Below, piece after piece: positions 44,811-56,640 of a stretch of 64,000 nucleotides of DNA. This DNA is from Physcomitrium patens. Lineage: Eukaryota; Streptophyta; Bryopsida; Funariales; Funariaceae. Below the pieces are notes generated by a model. The model had not been told where the DNA came from. It was given only the letters and a program-made list of their open reading frames with translations, and ran no database searches. The stretch covers positions 6,041,135-6,105,134 of the forward strand of contig NC_037269.1 in the NCBI RefSeq assembly GCF_000002425.4. The letters are read 5' to 3'. Positions within the stretch are counted from its first letter, which is position 1. Every line of letters begins with the position of its first letter. The translations under genes and the position numbers were made by a program.

Positions 44811-45305
44811 TGTCACGAACACAAAATACAGACTTGAAATCTAACAAGAAGTTCAAGAAGAAATGGTAGAACTAGATTAAACAGATGAGTACAAGAACAA
44901 CACCAGAAAGGTGAGCTAGAACTCCAAGAGATGTGTTGTCGAGATTGAAGAACTCTTCAGCCTCAATCCCTATATATACTCCTACTTAGGAAGCTTCTCG
45001 AGCTACTTCTATTAACTAGGAAGCTTCTAAAAGGTTCCAGAGGCTTCCTTTCTAGAAGGTTCTAGAAACTTCTCGAGCTACTTCTATTAACTAGGAAGCT
45101 TCTAGAAAGTTCCAGGGGATTCTTTTCTAGAAGCTTCTAGAAACTTCTCTTCTAGAAGGTTCCAGAGACTTCCTTTCTAGAAGCTTCTAGAAACTTCTCT
45201 CTAAAAGGTTCCAGAGGCTTCTCTTCTAGAAGGTTCTAGAGGCTTATTTTCTAGAAGGTTCTAGAAACTTCTCTCTAGAAAGTTCTAAGGAATATGTCCC
45301 TAACA
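44811..45305 (-). repeat. 5' LTR of chromovirus D
   Basis: On the + strand TGTCACGAAC to GTCCCTAACA, 495 bp. The TATATATA box is at 44971-44978 and the expected transcript start at 44946. Confidence 0.95.
45049..45285 (-). promoter_or_regulatory. Heat-shock-element arrays in chromovirus D LTR
   Basis: Four blocks of five perfectly alternating TTC and GAA units with 2-nt spacing: 45050-45072, 45125-45147, 45175-45197 and 45249-45271. Additional shorter runs lie between them. This is the consensus form of HSF binding sites. The blocks lie upstream of the TATA box in the element's own orientation. Heat-inducible transcription is inference. Confidence 0.6.
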
Positions 45306-46472
45306 GTTCTCCTTGGCCCATTCCGCTTGGGTCTCCTTGAATTGGTGCTCTAATCTTGAATATTTGAGAGCGTCGGTTACTGAAGCACGTTGTAAATCTC
45401 CAATCTTCTTCTTCTGATCCTCAATGATCTTGTCTTTCTCCTCCAGTACCTGTCTAAGGTTGAACTCATTGTCCATTTTCTCAACGGCCATCTGTAATTG
45501 AGTAATTTGTGCCGAGATTAACTCCTTGAGTTCTCTTGCCTGTTGGCCAGCTCCCGATAAATCCACCCGTTGATAATACTCTACCAGTACTGGTGGAGTG
45601 ACGACCATATTGGTACTGGGACGACCCAATTCTCTAGATGACGAGCTGACATTGGTCCATTCGCAATTTCTAGCTTGGCTGCACTCTGCTATCGCCGCTT
45701 CCTCGACTTGTTTTGATGGCAATGGCGTTGACTCTACTCTTGTCTCTGTTGCTACAGCGTCTAGTCTCTCCACCATTGAAAGTTGCTTCAGTTGATAACT
45801 AATTGCTTCACACACATAGTTGGAGCATAACATCGTGGTAACCTTCCCTATTCTTCTTTTCACGTCCAATTCCGCATGGATTCTGGTCGCAACATACGCT
45901 GCCCAGTTGAAGACCATCCCCTCCAGCGTCGCAATTGCTGAAAATAATAACCTCCTTGCCATATACGTCGAATGTCGGTTCAGCCCTAATCGCTTCTGCA
46001 CAAACCGCATCCATTCTCCTAACTCTGACGTAAGCGCATCCGCTGTCTTTCACCCTTGATTTTTTTCAAACACTTCATTTCCCGACTTGAAGTACTTGCT
46101 TGGAATAAAATCAGACTCCAAGTCTCCCGATACCGGTAGCTCATCCATGGAAAGATATAGAACCTTGTTCAACGTCACCTCATCTATACCAATAATTCTC
46201 CCATGAACCACACTGGACCCATCTTCCGGATCATAATTTGTCACATATTCCGTTAACAATGCTATATCTATTGATGGTAGCCTCTGCGAAAACTTCAGAA
46301 ATCCATACATTTGCGCCGTGCGAAACTCTCTCTGTCTCCTTTGTGACCAAAAAATGTCCATAGCGACCGGCTCCATGCTGGTCACTATCACGCACTCCAT
46401 TGGTGGCAATGCTCCCTTCGTCTTGACATTATGCTGTCGCTCCTCTCGTATCTGTTCTCTTCTTACGCTCAA
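45306..46472 (-). pseudogene. Element T extra ORF, N-terminal part
   Basis: Two overlapping open pieces (46050-46472 and 45300-46010) with a break near 46030-46050 make one protein. The first 230 residues have W, Y and L patterns (QMYGFLKFSQRLPSIDIAL, IIGIDEVTLNKVLYLS) that resemble the plant-transposon domain found in Athila ORF1-like proteins; this is a pattern-level judgement. The remainder is coiled coil (EKDKIIEDQKKKIGDLQ) and continues at 39037 beyond chromovirus D. The whole would be roughly 570 residues. It follows integrase by 317 bp, the position of the third ORF in Athila-type elements. The start codon is uncertain: the open frame begins at TTG. Confidence 0.72.
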
Positions 46473-46789
46473 TCACCATCTTCCCTACTCACGATAATCC
46501 TCTAAAACCTATGCTTAGCAACGTGAATCAAGAAATTGCAATGTAAACAATGCCAGCCAAGAGCCCTACTCCTAACTTCTACCCTGGTTCTCCTCCTGAT
46601 ATGACTTAATCTAACAGGCCTATAACAACCTATCCTATTAGTGTCTTCCTGACGGCTCACCTTCACTCAACCCGTCCATAATCTCATCATCACACGCTCT
46701 TCCCTTCCCATCACAACTCTTGCGCTATCACTTCAATACAAAATTGGCTTTCTCTCTCCGCCCCCACCGATATAAAACTCGTCCCGAGT

Positions 46790-49143
46790 TTATGTAGTAT
46801 ACAGACGTAGTCGATTCCCATTTATACGCGTGGTAAATTTAGCACCCATAAAGTCTTCCAATTGGACTGAGCCATTGGAAAAACCCTCAATGACTCTGTA
46901 CGGCCCATGCCACCGAATATGAAATTTTCCTGAAAAATTTTTAAAACGATTGTCATAAAGCAGTATCAAATCATTGGGCATAAAAAATTTTGGTTTTAAT
47001 TTACTATCATAATAACTTTTCCGTCGCCTTTGAGTGGCCTCCTGTCTCAACAGGGCATTGGTTCGAGTTTCATTCAACTGCTCCAATTGTGCGAAACAAA
47101 CTTATAACGACTCCGTATCCCCCAATCGTTCCTCCAATGCAATGCGCAAATTTTGAACTTCGAATTCGATAGGTAATATTGCTTCCTAACCATAAACTAA
47201 TTGAAAGGGTGTGACATTAGTCGTAACTTTATATGCAGTACGGTATGCCCACAAAGCGGCAAACAATTTAGTGTTCCAATCCGTACCTGCACCAGATATT
47301 TTCTTGGTGATAATTGTACATAATATGTCGTTGGTCTTTTCTGTTTGGCCATTTGCTCTGGGATGATACGGTGTCGTCTTGCGGTACTTAATCTCATATT
47401 TAGCAGTCAATGCTTTAATTGTACTATTAATGAAATGGGTTCCTCGATCACTGACCAATTCTTTTGGACAGCCAAACCATGTAATAATATTTTCATATAA
47501 GAATGTGGCTACATCACTAGCACTATCAGATTTTGTTGCCTTCGCTTCGGCCCATTTGGTAACATAGTCCGTGACAACCAATATATATCATTTTTATCCA
47601 TGGCGAGAGGCAGGTGCAATTGGGCCCACGAAATCAATACCTCATTTTTCAAAAGGTGCCTGTGCTAGAATTGGAACTAACGGCATTGCGGATGTACCCG
47701 TAGGACGACCAATTTGTTGGCACGGGTCACAACGACGTGCAAACTGGTGAGCATCCGCAAACATTGTCGGCCACCAATATCCCGCTTGTAAAACTTTGCG
47801 TGCTGTGCTGTCGCCTGTAAAATGTCCACCACAACTATCCAAATGACATCCTTCCAATATAGTGCGCGCTTCATTCTGTTAAACGCAACGGCGTAAAATT
47901 CTGTCTTTCCTTTGTTTATATAAAGTTTCTCCAATCATAGTATAAGGTGCGCTTTTCAAAACCAATCTTCTCTTAAGCTTCTCCGTAAAATGGAAAGGAA
48001 AAGTTTGAAAAGTCAAATACTATATCAATTCGTTATATTCTGGAATAATTAGGTCGACAAGAAATAACTCAGCGTCAGGTAATGCATCAGGAATGGGTTC
48101 ATTTCCCAATATATTGGATAGTCATGATAGATGGTCCGCATTGGCATGCGACTTCCCCGACCGTACATTAATAGTAAAATCAAATTCTTGTAAAAGCAAT
48201 ACCCATCTTGTGATGCGGCCACTCAACTGGGGCTTGTTAATCATATATTTTAAACCATCATGATCCACGTGGAAGACAAATTTATATCCAAGAAGATAAT
48301 GTCGAAACTTTTGGACAGAATAAATCATTCCCAAAGCCTCTCGCTCAGTTGTAGTGTAATTCCGTTCGGCAGCCACCAACTGACGGCTTGCATAATAAAT
48401 AGGATGATCGTGGCTCTTGTCATCCTTCTAGCTCAATACCGAACCAATCGCAACATTAGAGGCATCAACATAAATCTCAAAAGATTTTGTCCAACAAGGG
48501 GCAACCAATATTGGTGCAGAAACCAATTTTTGTTTTAATGTTTCAAACGCAACTGTACATTCCTTGGTCCAAATTAGTTCAAGACTGTCCGATAGTTGCT
48601 TTTTCAACAAATTTGTTAATGGAATACAGATAACAGTAAATAGATAAATAAAACGTCGATAATAGCTAACATGCCCAATAAAGGTGCAAACACCTGTCAC
48701 TGTATCGGGTATTTGGAGTTCTAATATAATTTTTATTTTATCCGGATCGGTGGCGATACCTGTTTCCGATACGATATGACCCAATAATTTTCTTGAGGGT
48801 ACCCCAAATTTACATTTTTCTGAATTCAAAGAAATTCCAAATTTAACACATTTGCCTAAGCACCGGCCCAATTTGTCTAAGTGTTCTTCTCTGGTACTGA
48901 ATGTGCAGAAATCATCTAAAAAGATTTCCATTGAAACCCGTAGCTCATCTTGGAATGCTTGCGTCATACCCTCTGAAATGTAGCTGGCGCATTACAAAGT
49001 CCAAAAGGCATGACCTTATAAGCAAAAGTTCCCCAATCCGTAGTAAACGTAGTCTTTAATTGATCCTTCTTTGCAATTTGTACCTCCAGAAGCTTATCCA
49101 ATTCCTACTTTACCATCAACGAATATTTAGGATTCAGTCGATG
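46790..49143 (-). pseudogene. Element T RT, RNase H, integrase
   Basis: RT: 48428-48967 with an FLDDF active site and GHIVSETGI. RNase H: VDASNVAIGSVLS and HVDHDGLKYM (48122-48379). Integrase: zinc module residues HLDSCGGHF and CDPCQQIG (47642-47857), core with VVTDYVTKW, SDRGTHF and E in GQTEKTN (47186-47581), C-terminal domain with WHGPYRVI (46790-47086). All pieces from 48967 down share one frame, interrupted only by stops. There is no chromodomain. The integrase type and the extra 3' ORF fit Tat/Athila. A frameshift lies between protease and RT near 49000-49140. Confidence 0.88.
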
Positions 49144-52100
49144 TTACGTTTGTCGTACTGGTGTAGCCGTGTCCTCCAATTTTATTTGATGCTCACAAAC
49201 TTCAGCTGGAATATCCTTCAAATCTTTATAAGACCAAGCAAAAGCTGATTTATGTTTTATAAAATAATTTGTCCAAAGCTCTTTAGTTTTACCCGTTATA
49301 CCATCATAAATTTGAATCAATTTGGGATTATCCTTTGTGCCTAGATTTATTGATTGACACTTTGGTCCATTAAGAGCTTCAGCAGTAATCTTCTGCTCTG
49401 TTTCGGAATCTTTCATAAACTCCGACAAATTGGAGCTTTCCAATTCGGAATCTATAGCACCAACTTGATTAACATCTCTTCGCTGCATCCAGTGTGCAAT
49501 CATATGATCTGAATCATCAGTAAAGTCTAGAGGAACAAAATATTCTCCTGGTCCTCCACAATGGTAAATATTCCTATTTTGTACTGCAACTTCCCGTGCC
49601 TCGACAGCCTTTGATTTTGAAACAACCAGTTCTTCTTCCGTATACTCCTGTTCGCAGTCCGATGTATATTTTGGACTGGTAATTTGAGTTTCTCCATGAT
49701 ACTGGACAGGATACATTTGGAGCACTATTTTATCCTTACCCTTTCCAATTATTAGCGTTCCACGACCCCAATCGTTCCAAGCTTCAGCTTGATATAGCCA
49801 CGATCGACCCAATAAAATTGGATATGACAATACTGTGCTTTGCAATTGGAATACAATATAATCAATTGTGTATGTAATCCCCACAACAACTGTATCAATT
49901 CCTCGTAAAGTACCCATAGGTCGGACTCGACTTGAATCTGCCATTCGCAAAACAATCGTAGTTGGCATTAATTGGTCCAATCCCAATTCTTCCATTGTAT
50001 CCACATTCATGAGGTTAATGCTAGCCCCACCATCCACTTGAACACCCTAAACTAATACTCCATCAATTGATACATCAATAGTCGGCATGCCTAGATCCGG
50101 ATTCAAACTTACTTCACGAATTTCTTTTTGACGAGTTCTTCGTCGAATCAAAGAAGAGTTTAAGGTGTTACGGCATTCTGGTGCTACTGCCAATAATTGC
50201 TTTATTGTGATTGTTAGTTGAATTGAACCTAAATCCTTCAGAATATCATAGGGTTCCATATTGGTCATGATTCCCAATGTCTTTTTTTTCTTACGGATTT
50301 CGGATCCCGGTCCCCGTATATTGGTACTTCCAATATCAGGAATTGGTACTTCCTCGATTTTTGGTTGCAACTGCTCCTTGAAAATTGGATCCTTTAATTG
50401 ATGCGACTGTCCACCATATTGGTGTAATATTGGTACTTGTGAAATTGATGGACGCACCAATATATTGGTCGAATTGGGTTGTGACGATGACGCTTCGTCC
50501 AATAATGGAGTAGATTTTGGTATTGGTCTGTTGACCAGGGCTAGTATCGATTTCTCCAATATTTGAATTGATTCTTTGCCTTTTTGCTGATTTCTTGTCA
50601 ATACTGCGTGAATTACTTCCACCCGATGTATCGGTGATTCCTGTGGTTTGTTTGTTTCTTCTATTATTTGCACTGTTGATGTCATGTGCTGGTCCCTACT
50701 ATTTGGATTAAAAGGCACATTACATTAGTAGTGGTAATAACCAGATTGCTTACAATTTGTACAAAGAGGTGCGTATTCTTCGACAAATCTTGGGTTGTTG
50801 CAATCACTTGCATAATGATCCAATTGGCGGCATCGAAAACAACGAACTGATTTTCTTCCTGTCCCGTCACATACATTGGGAGTCTCCGTCGGGACATACC
50901 TTCCAGGTCGGTTCCATGTTGGTGCAGTAAAGGATCCAGGTTGACTAGTTGTCGCCATTGCTGAATTGGTCTGTTGTATTGGCATCGATGGTTGATTTCC
51001 CATTTGATTTTGGCCACCATTCTACATATTGGTCCCGTAGGGCTGATTATAGTTAGGATTTTGGAAATTTCCAAAACCATGATTTACTCTATTATTTCTA
51101 TTTCCATTCCATCCACCCATATTTCTTGTTTGCACTTGATTTACATCCCATACAGTTGGTTGTATCATTGTTTGTTGTCTTGGTAAGTACCAACAATTGG
51201 CAGTGTTATGCTTTCTTCCACAATACATACACTGTTCCATCTTCTGATGAGGCGAGGGGCATTCCGTATCAAAGTGTCCCTGCCCTTTACAGTTGTTACA
51301 CTATACATTAGGTCTCATATTAGAAGGTTTATGCCTTTTCTCTTTATCTTTAGTCATATGTACGGCTAATTCTTCTATTTTCTTCATTAGATTTAACAAT
51401 AGAGCTTCGTTAGAATCATTAATTATTGCATTCATCGGTACTTCAGGTTGTCGATATGCCATCGGCGAAGGATAAGTTGCCACGGGTGGTATTGCCTGCA
51501 AAGGAGTGGCATTAACTACTCCTTGAGAATTGGGATTTCCCATACTAGGCGCAATCATTCGTGGGTAGCTCTCTATCATCGTATTGGTCATTGGAACTTG
51601 ATTTCCTACACTAGGAATCATTGTGGTTCCCACCATCAACAGTTGATCATAATGGCACTCCTCCCACACCTTTGCACGTGCTAAGGAGGCAACTACCGTA
51701 ACTGGTTGAGACTCCTTAACAAACATCTTCAATTCTGGGGGATGCAACCCATTCACTATTATTGACAATATAAACGCGTCTGGCATTTGATTGTTTGGCC
51801 ATTTACGTAATATATCTGCAACTCGGCCATAATACGACTGTACCGATTCTCCCACAAACATTTTACTGTTCAGCAAATTTTCTCGAAGACGATCTTCGAA
51901 TCCTATTGGTCAAAAATGAGTTAAGAAAGCATTTTTCAATGCTTCCCAATTAGGAAATTGTCCCACTGGTTGTCGAATATACCATTCAAATGCTGTATCT
52001 TTTAAAGTCGCTGGCAGCCATCGCAGCCAGACATCTTCAGTTCTGCCATTATTGGCTACACACGCTATCAAAAATTGAGACAGGTGTTGATCGGGATCAG

Positions 52101-52206
52101 AACCCGGCCATCCATTAAACGTGGGTAATGGAGCCACGCTGGTGGTGCGATCTCCAATTGCTCCCATCTGTACCGCTATTGGCACTGCGGGTGCTTCTTC
52201 TGCCAT
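49144..52206 (-). pseudogene. Element T Gag-protease
   Basis: One frame from ATG 52204-52206 to 49144, interrupted by five stops and no indels: TGA 51910-51912, TAG 51301-51303, TAG 51022-51024, TAA 50725-50727, TAG 50047-50049. Each is one C-to-T change from CGA, CAG or CAA. The capsid domain lies in 51700-52200 (PLPTFNGWPGSDPDQHL, FEWYIRQPVG). Four zinc-knuckle motifs follow: CNNCKGQGHFDTEC, CMYCGRKHNTANC, CFRCRQLDHYASDC, and a fourth with CTNCKQSG whose His is now Tyr. The protease has VDGGASINLMN near 50030 (DGG in place of DSG or DTG). Confidence 0.88.
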
Positions 52207-52683
52207 TGGTACTTGCACTGGTCTTCTTGCTATATTAATATGAATTCTTATTTTTGTTCCAATTTGATATTGCTCACTCTTCTTTCTTGTAAACTATCGC
52301 TATTATTCAATTCTTCTATACTTAAACTTCTTATAATTACTGAACTTGACTCTGACGCTTCGTTACTCGCAGTATCCCCTACAAGCGCTCGCGGTAATTT
52401 CTCCAATGGTATATAATGGTACAATATTGCACTTCTTTCAGAACTTGGATATGCTCGAATACTCACACATGCATGCAGCCACGGCTTTATCCAACTCCAT
52501 CGACGTTTCTTACGTTGAATCCCTTCTTGTTGTTGTCGTAATAAATTTCTGAAATAAAATCACTCCTATCTTTCCTTTACTTGTTGATTCCTTCTGTGAT
52601 TATCATAGTCGTATTCACCGCTCATACTCCTTCGATCTCGTCTTTTGTACCATCAATTCTTTAACATTTCATACTGTTGTCAA
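52207..52683 (-). other. Leader of element T
   Basis: Region between PBS and gag. A 72-codon open frame (52248-52466) exists in another frame and may be a detached gag N-terminus or chance. No other signal seen. Confidence 0.45.
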
Positions 52684-52705
52684 TCCCTGGCAGCGGCACC
52701 AAAAA
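52684..52705 (-). other. Primer-binding site of element T
   Basis: On the - strand TGGTGCCGCTGCCAGGGAT starts about 3 nt inside the LTR. It closely resembles the tRNA-Asp type PBS (TGGCGCCGTTGCCGGGGA) usual in Athila/Tat elements, with C-to-T and G-to-A changes. Confidence 0.8.
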
Positions 52706-53425
52706 TGTAATCGTCGTTTGACTCGAACTCAAAACACCAAGATATTTGATCAGTATAGGTGGGTTCGATCTCGGGGAAAGACTCGTTGTATGAATTGGAT
52801 ATGTTATGTCACAATTGATTATGTATTAATTATCTAAAACTTCCAAAGTTCTCTTCCTCATCTCAATTCAATTCCTTCACAATCTCTACAATCATTCACT
52901 GCCCTGCAGCTACTCAATATCACTGACATTCCTGACATCTACAGGATGCTTAATCTCTTTCCACAGTACTTCAATTCTCAATTCTTTTACTTTTACTCAA
53001 TCTTCCAGTGCTACTAACACAATGCAATAATCTCTATTATCACAATCACACTTTCTTTTTTCAAATTAATTAATTCGAATTCATAATTTTCAATATCTCA
53101 ATCACAGTTTCAGCAATCCTTTTCTTAAATCCAATACTAAAGAAAAACACAAAAGCAAAGAAAACAAAAGGGTAGCTCCAAGCTTTACCCTGGCTCACGA
53201 CTATCATAGTCTGGCCCCCATTCCTTCTTCCTCAACCTCTTTATCCTACCAAAATATGAATCGTCATTCAGCAGATTCCACAGGTTGTGAAACTTTGGCT
53301 TCTTAACCACATATGTTCCTAACTTCCTACTATTAACAACTAATCGAACTAATCATTCATGTAAATCCCAACATTACTACTATTTAATCGATAACGAACC
53401 AGAAAAGTCATTTATACATTCTACA
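52706..53425 (-). repeat. 5' LTR of element T
   Basis: 720 bp, TGTAATCGTCG to ACATTCTACA on the + strand. It abuts the Helitron relic at 53426 through the TTTGT target duplication. Confidence 0.94.
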
Positions 53426-55350
53426 TTTGTTGTTTAAAAAATAGTAAAAAATATATATATACAAGATCTTGCTATTAAAACTCAATAGTATGCATTCTTG
53501 AAAGTGCGTATTATAAAATATGATGTTAATAAATAACTTCAATTAATACTCAATGCTTGAGTTTAAATATTCTTGCTACCAAGTTGAAATGATTCTTGAG
53601 CTTTTATATTAGAAGAAGTGTACTTGAGATCTCTAGCTATTGCAAATTTTTAATCATTATACTAAATAAATCTAGATGTTAAAAGTATTGAATAATAGCC
53701 ATAGAATCTTGAAAAATCTCAAATAGGTTTTTTATACTTATAATATGAAAGGACAAAAAAATTATCCTTTTTCCTCAATTTTACATATCAATTTCTTGGT
53801 TTTGCATATCTCCAAAAATATTTGCTAGTCCTTGATACACATTTGCATGTAATATATTTTGTTTTATATTGACATATTTCAATTGATTATGCTCTATTGT
53901 TGCCCAAATATTTACAATAAATTCATGTAATAACTTTCCACCTTATAATATAATTGAACATTCATTATATTATAAAAAGAATTGATATGAATAAAATTCT
54001 ATTTGAATAATATATGCACTCCACACATTTTAACCTCCATCTTTATTGGTATTCATATTTTTATATTTTTTTTGGTCATGCTATCCAAATTCTCTATGTA
54101 GAAAAAAAATAACATAGTAGAGTGGTCAATATGCAAGATTTCATTCATAAATTTATTGCAATATATCTTCTCTGAATTGAACAATAATATCTCTTGTTCT
54201 TTCTTTGATTATTCTATTGTTTGACACAACAATTTCAACTTCTTTAGAAGTTGAAAGATTATAATATCTTCTATTGACATTATTACAAAAATGAAGATGT
54301 ACATTTGTATCATCATTGCTCTCTCCTCTTTTCTTTTCTTTGGACAATATTTCATGAACTTATTGACAAAGTGAAAAAAATATGTGATGTTCTTTCAAAC
54401 ATTCTTGAAGCTCCCACATTATTTAAATTAATAAATTATTGCTACATGCCATCTTTACTTCATGTGTTGTATTAGGATCACATATATAAAGTTGCATATA
54501 ATTTACCTCTATACCTTCTTTTAATAAAAGAATATCTATTTGATGCCAAAGCTCTTCAGGTATAGAAAAGCTATATAGACAAGATCCTTGCAAGATAGTA
54601 TTATTGACTTTTGTACTATGAAAAGTAAATGCATGAGCAACATTATATTATTAAATATTCTTTCAAAATTCTTTATCTTATTCATCTTGTCCATCAAATA
54701 GTTGTCTTATTAATAATGGGGGATTTTGAAGAAGTAGAACTTAAAACTTTCTATGAAGTTAATATGTATAAAATTGTAGATTTAATGTTCTTGATGGCAT
54801 AATTTGCTCATCCATTCAATGGAGTGTCTTGCATCATCAACGTTACATGTCCATATTTCCAATATCATGACGACCTTCTAATCTTTTTCTTTCATTATGA
54901 TGTTTATAAATAAGCTGCTCCATTTATTCACCAATTTCTTTTGTTATATTATATTTTCTTGTTTCTTCTTCTTTTTGTACATGTAAGATTGCTTCTTCCC
55001 ATGTCCTTTATCTCGTTTGCATCATACTATGGTTCTAATGATTAATATCATTTCTCTCTTTTTTTATCTCTTTTATAATTTCTTCTATTTTTTTGATCAA
55101 TGGTTCTCCAATCATGATTAACATTATCATGCATAATGCTTATACTCTCTTTCTAAGTTTTTTTCTGATTTCTTTGATGTTCTTAGAAATGTCCTCTAAG
55201 ATAAATTGTTTTAGCTTCTCTTTGTGCTTGCTCGCATTCTCTATATTGTTGTTGAGTATTTACTCTTCAATTACTTCCTATTATTGTCTAAGTTATATTT
55301 CTAATAATAGCATAGATTTAACCAAACAATCAAACGAAGCTTATTCTAAA
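53426..55350 (-). mobile_element. Helitron RepHel relic, N-terminal part
   Basis: Reading leftwards from about 55350 on the - strand: a charged E/K/R-rich start, then HWMDEQ-like and RQLFDGQDE blocks, then YNVAHAFTF and the IYICD-like block (here LYICD), then 54153-54347 with YYNLSTSKEVE and RDIIVQFREDILQ. Further on come a YQGLA segment near 53830 and MHTIEF near 53500. These are in the order of plant Helitron Rep proteins. Stops are frequent. The protein would nick and roll-circle replicate the element. It continues at 22722 on the far side of element T. Confidence 0.82.
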
Positions 55351-55352
55351 AA

Positions 55353-55408
55353 TTAAAAAAAAAAAAAAAAAAACAAAACAAAACAAAACAAAAACAAACA
55401 AACAAACT
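55353..55408. repeat. Poly-A and (CAAAA)n tract
   Basis: About 20 A followed by CAAAA and CAAA repeats. It lies just beyond the start of the Helitron relic. Confidence 0.9.
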
Positions 55409-55410
55409 TT

Positions 55411-56640
55411 TAAGTGTCAAAATTTCACATTGATAAAATTCCAATAAAACCATATTTCTTAAGTATTTGAGCAAGATTACATAGTACTTGTAAAATACAA
55501 ATTAACACATACAACTTAATTAATCAAATAATAATGCCACAATGCTTTTACAATATGCTATAACAATACAAATATAAAGATCCTACATCTATACATCTCT
55601 TCTGACCATTAAATATGGACAGAATATCTACCTCAAAAACATGGGAAAAAAACATATGGCCTTATGGATGTACTTATGGATGAAATTATATAGATGTGCT
55701 TTCTATCCATAGATGAAAAAAATAAAAAATAAAAATAAAAATCTAGTTTCTAAAAAAATTGAAAAATATCAAATAAAGAAATAAAAATATATATATCTTA
55801 AAATAATAAAAATAAAATAAAATAAATAAAAAATAAAAATATTTTTTGAAAATAAAAATAGTTTTTGAAAATAAAAAATTCAAAAATCCAGTTTTGCACA
55901 CAACTTTAGTCCAATCCACATTTCACCAGTCCAAGAACAAATCCAAATAAATAAATAAATAAATAAAACAGTTTGTATATTAGAGAAATGAAGATAAAGT
56001 TTCTATACTAGAGAATTCATAAAAATTATAACAAACTAACAAGTAAAAAAATTTGGGGTTGTAACTTTCATCTCTTAAAGATTTTTTTGTGAATTAAAGA
56101 TCAATTAAATAATTAGATTGAAGGTTAATAAAAATTATTTGGATTAGGATCTTAAAATATGGATTTTAAGAGTCACTAAGGATTTTTTTGATCTTACATA
56201 GTATTTTTGTCCAATTTAGATAAATTTTTGTAAGTTCATAATTAATTTTATTCAAAAAAAAAAAAAAAATGAAGGCAATTAAACAATGCAATCAAGAGAT
56301 ATAATTGCTAGTAGATTAACATCAAGGTTGGATAAAGTTGAAGGCCAACATCCAAGTAGATTAGGAGTTTTTTTCCCAATTAATAAGTTGGATTCTTCTT
56401 TGATTTCTTATGGTTGATATTAACTAGTAATTATAATTTATAGAAATTATGAAATAAAATTAATAATTTAGTTAATAATTAATGAGGTTTTAAAATTTCT
56501 ATTAGATTTTATTAAGATTAATTAAAATTTGGTTAAGCTTTATTCAAGATTTGGTTAAGATATCTATAGAATTTTATATAATATTTTTAATTAAGCTCTT
56601 TTATAATGTATGTTTTTTTCTTTCATTTAATAGCTAAATT
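55411..56640. other. AT-rich unassigned region
   Basis: Very AT-rich sequence with short-period A-rich runs ((AAATA)n about 55720-55880, AAAT repeats about 55946-55968) and T-runs. No coding signal or element terminus was recognised. Part of it may be decayed 5' sequence of the gypsy relic that follows. Confidence 0.5.

Larger units (their letters stand above)
39038..45305 (-). mobile_element. Chromovirus D, full length
   Basis: 495-bp LTRs at 39038-39532 and 44811-45305 flank gag, pol, extra ORF and polypurine tract. Flanks ATTCT and GTTCT are a 5-bp target duplication with one transition, inside the extra ORF of T. By eye the LTRs differ at 8 of 495 positions. Gag is intact and pol has one nonsense codon, so it is the least damaged element after C. 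Its LTR differs from C's in carrying multiple heat-shock-element-like arrays. Confidence 0.96.
22723..53425 (-). mobile_element. Tat/Athila-type Ty3/gypsy element T (with nested insertions)
   Basis: 720-bp LTRs at 22723-23442 and 52706-53425 face each other on the - strand. Flanks CTTGT (22718-22722) and TTTGT (53426-53430) are a 5-bp target duplication with one transition. Removing the element restores the Helitron reading frame (N-N-K then V-R-N-L-A). The internal order is PBS, gag-protease, RT-RNase H-integrase, a long extra ORF, polypurine tract. Two elements are inserted in it: A3 (23469-38483) and D (39038-45305). Without them it would be about 9.4 kb. By eye the LTRs differ at 19 of 720 positions, 17 of them transitions. 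Confidence 0.93.

Noticed and set aside
38550..46472. Extra ORF of element T as an envelope gene
   Set aside because: No signal peptide, transmembrane segment or cysteine pattern; it is a coiled coil with an Athila-ORF1-like start.
52248..52466. 72-codon open frame in the leader of element T as a separate gene
   Set aside because: Short and in a different frame from gag; could be a frameshifted gag N-terminus, but no homologue is available to decide.
55093..55356. 87-codon + strand hydrophobic open frame
   Set aside because: Lies antisense to the charged N-terminal part of the Helitron relic; hydrophobicity reflects the complement of K/E/R-rich codons.
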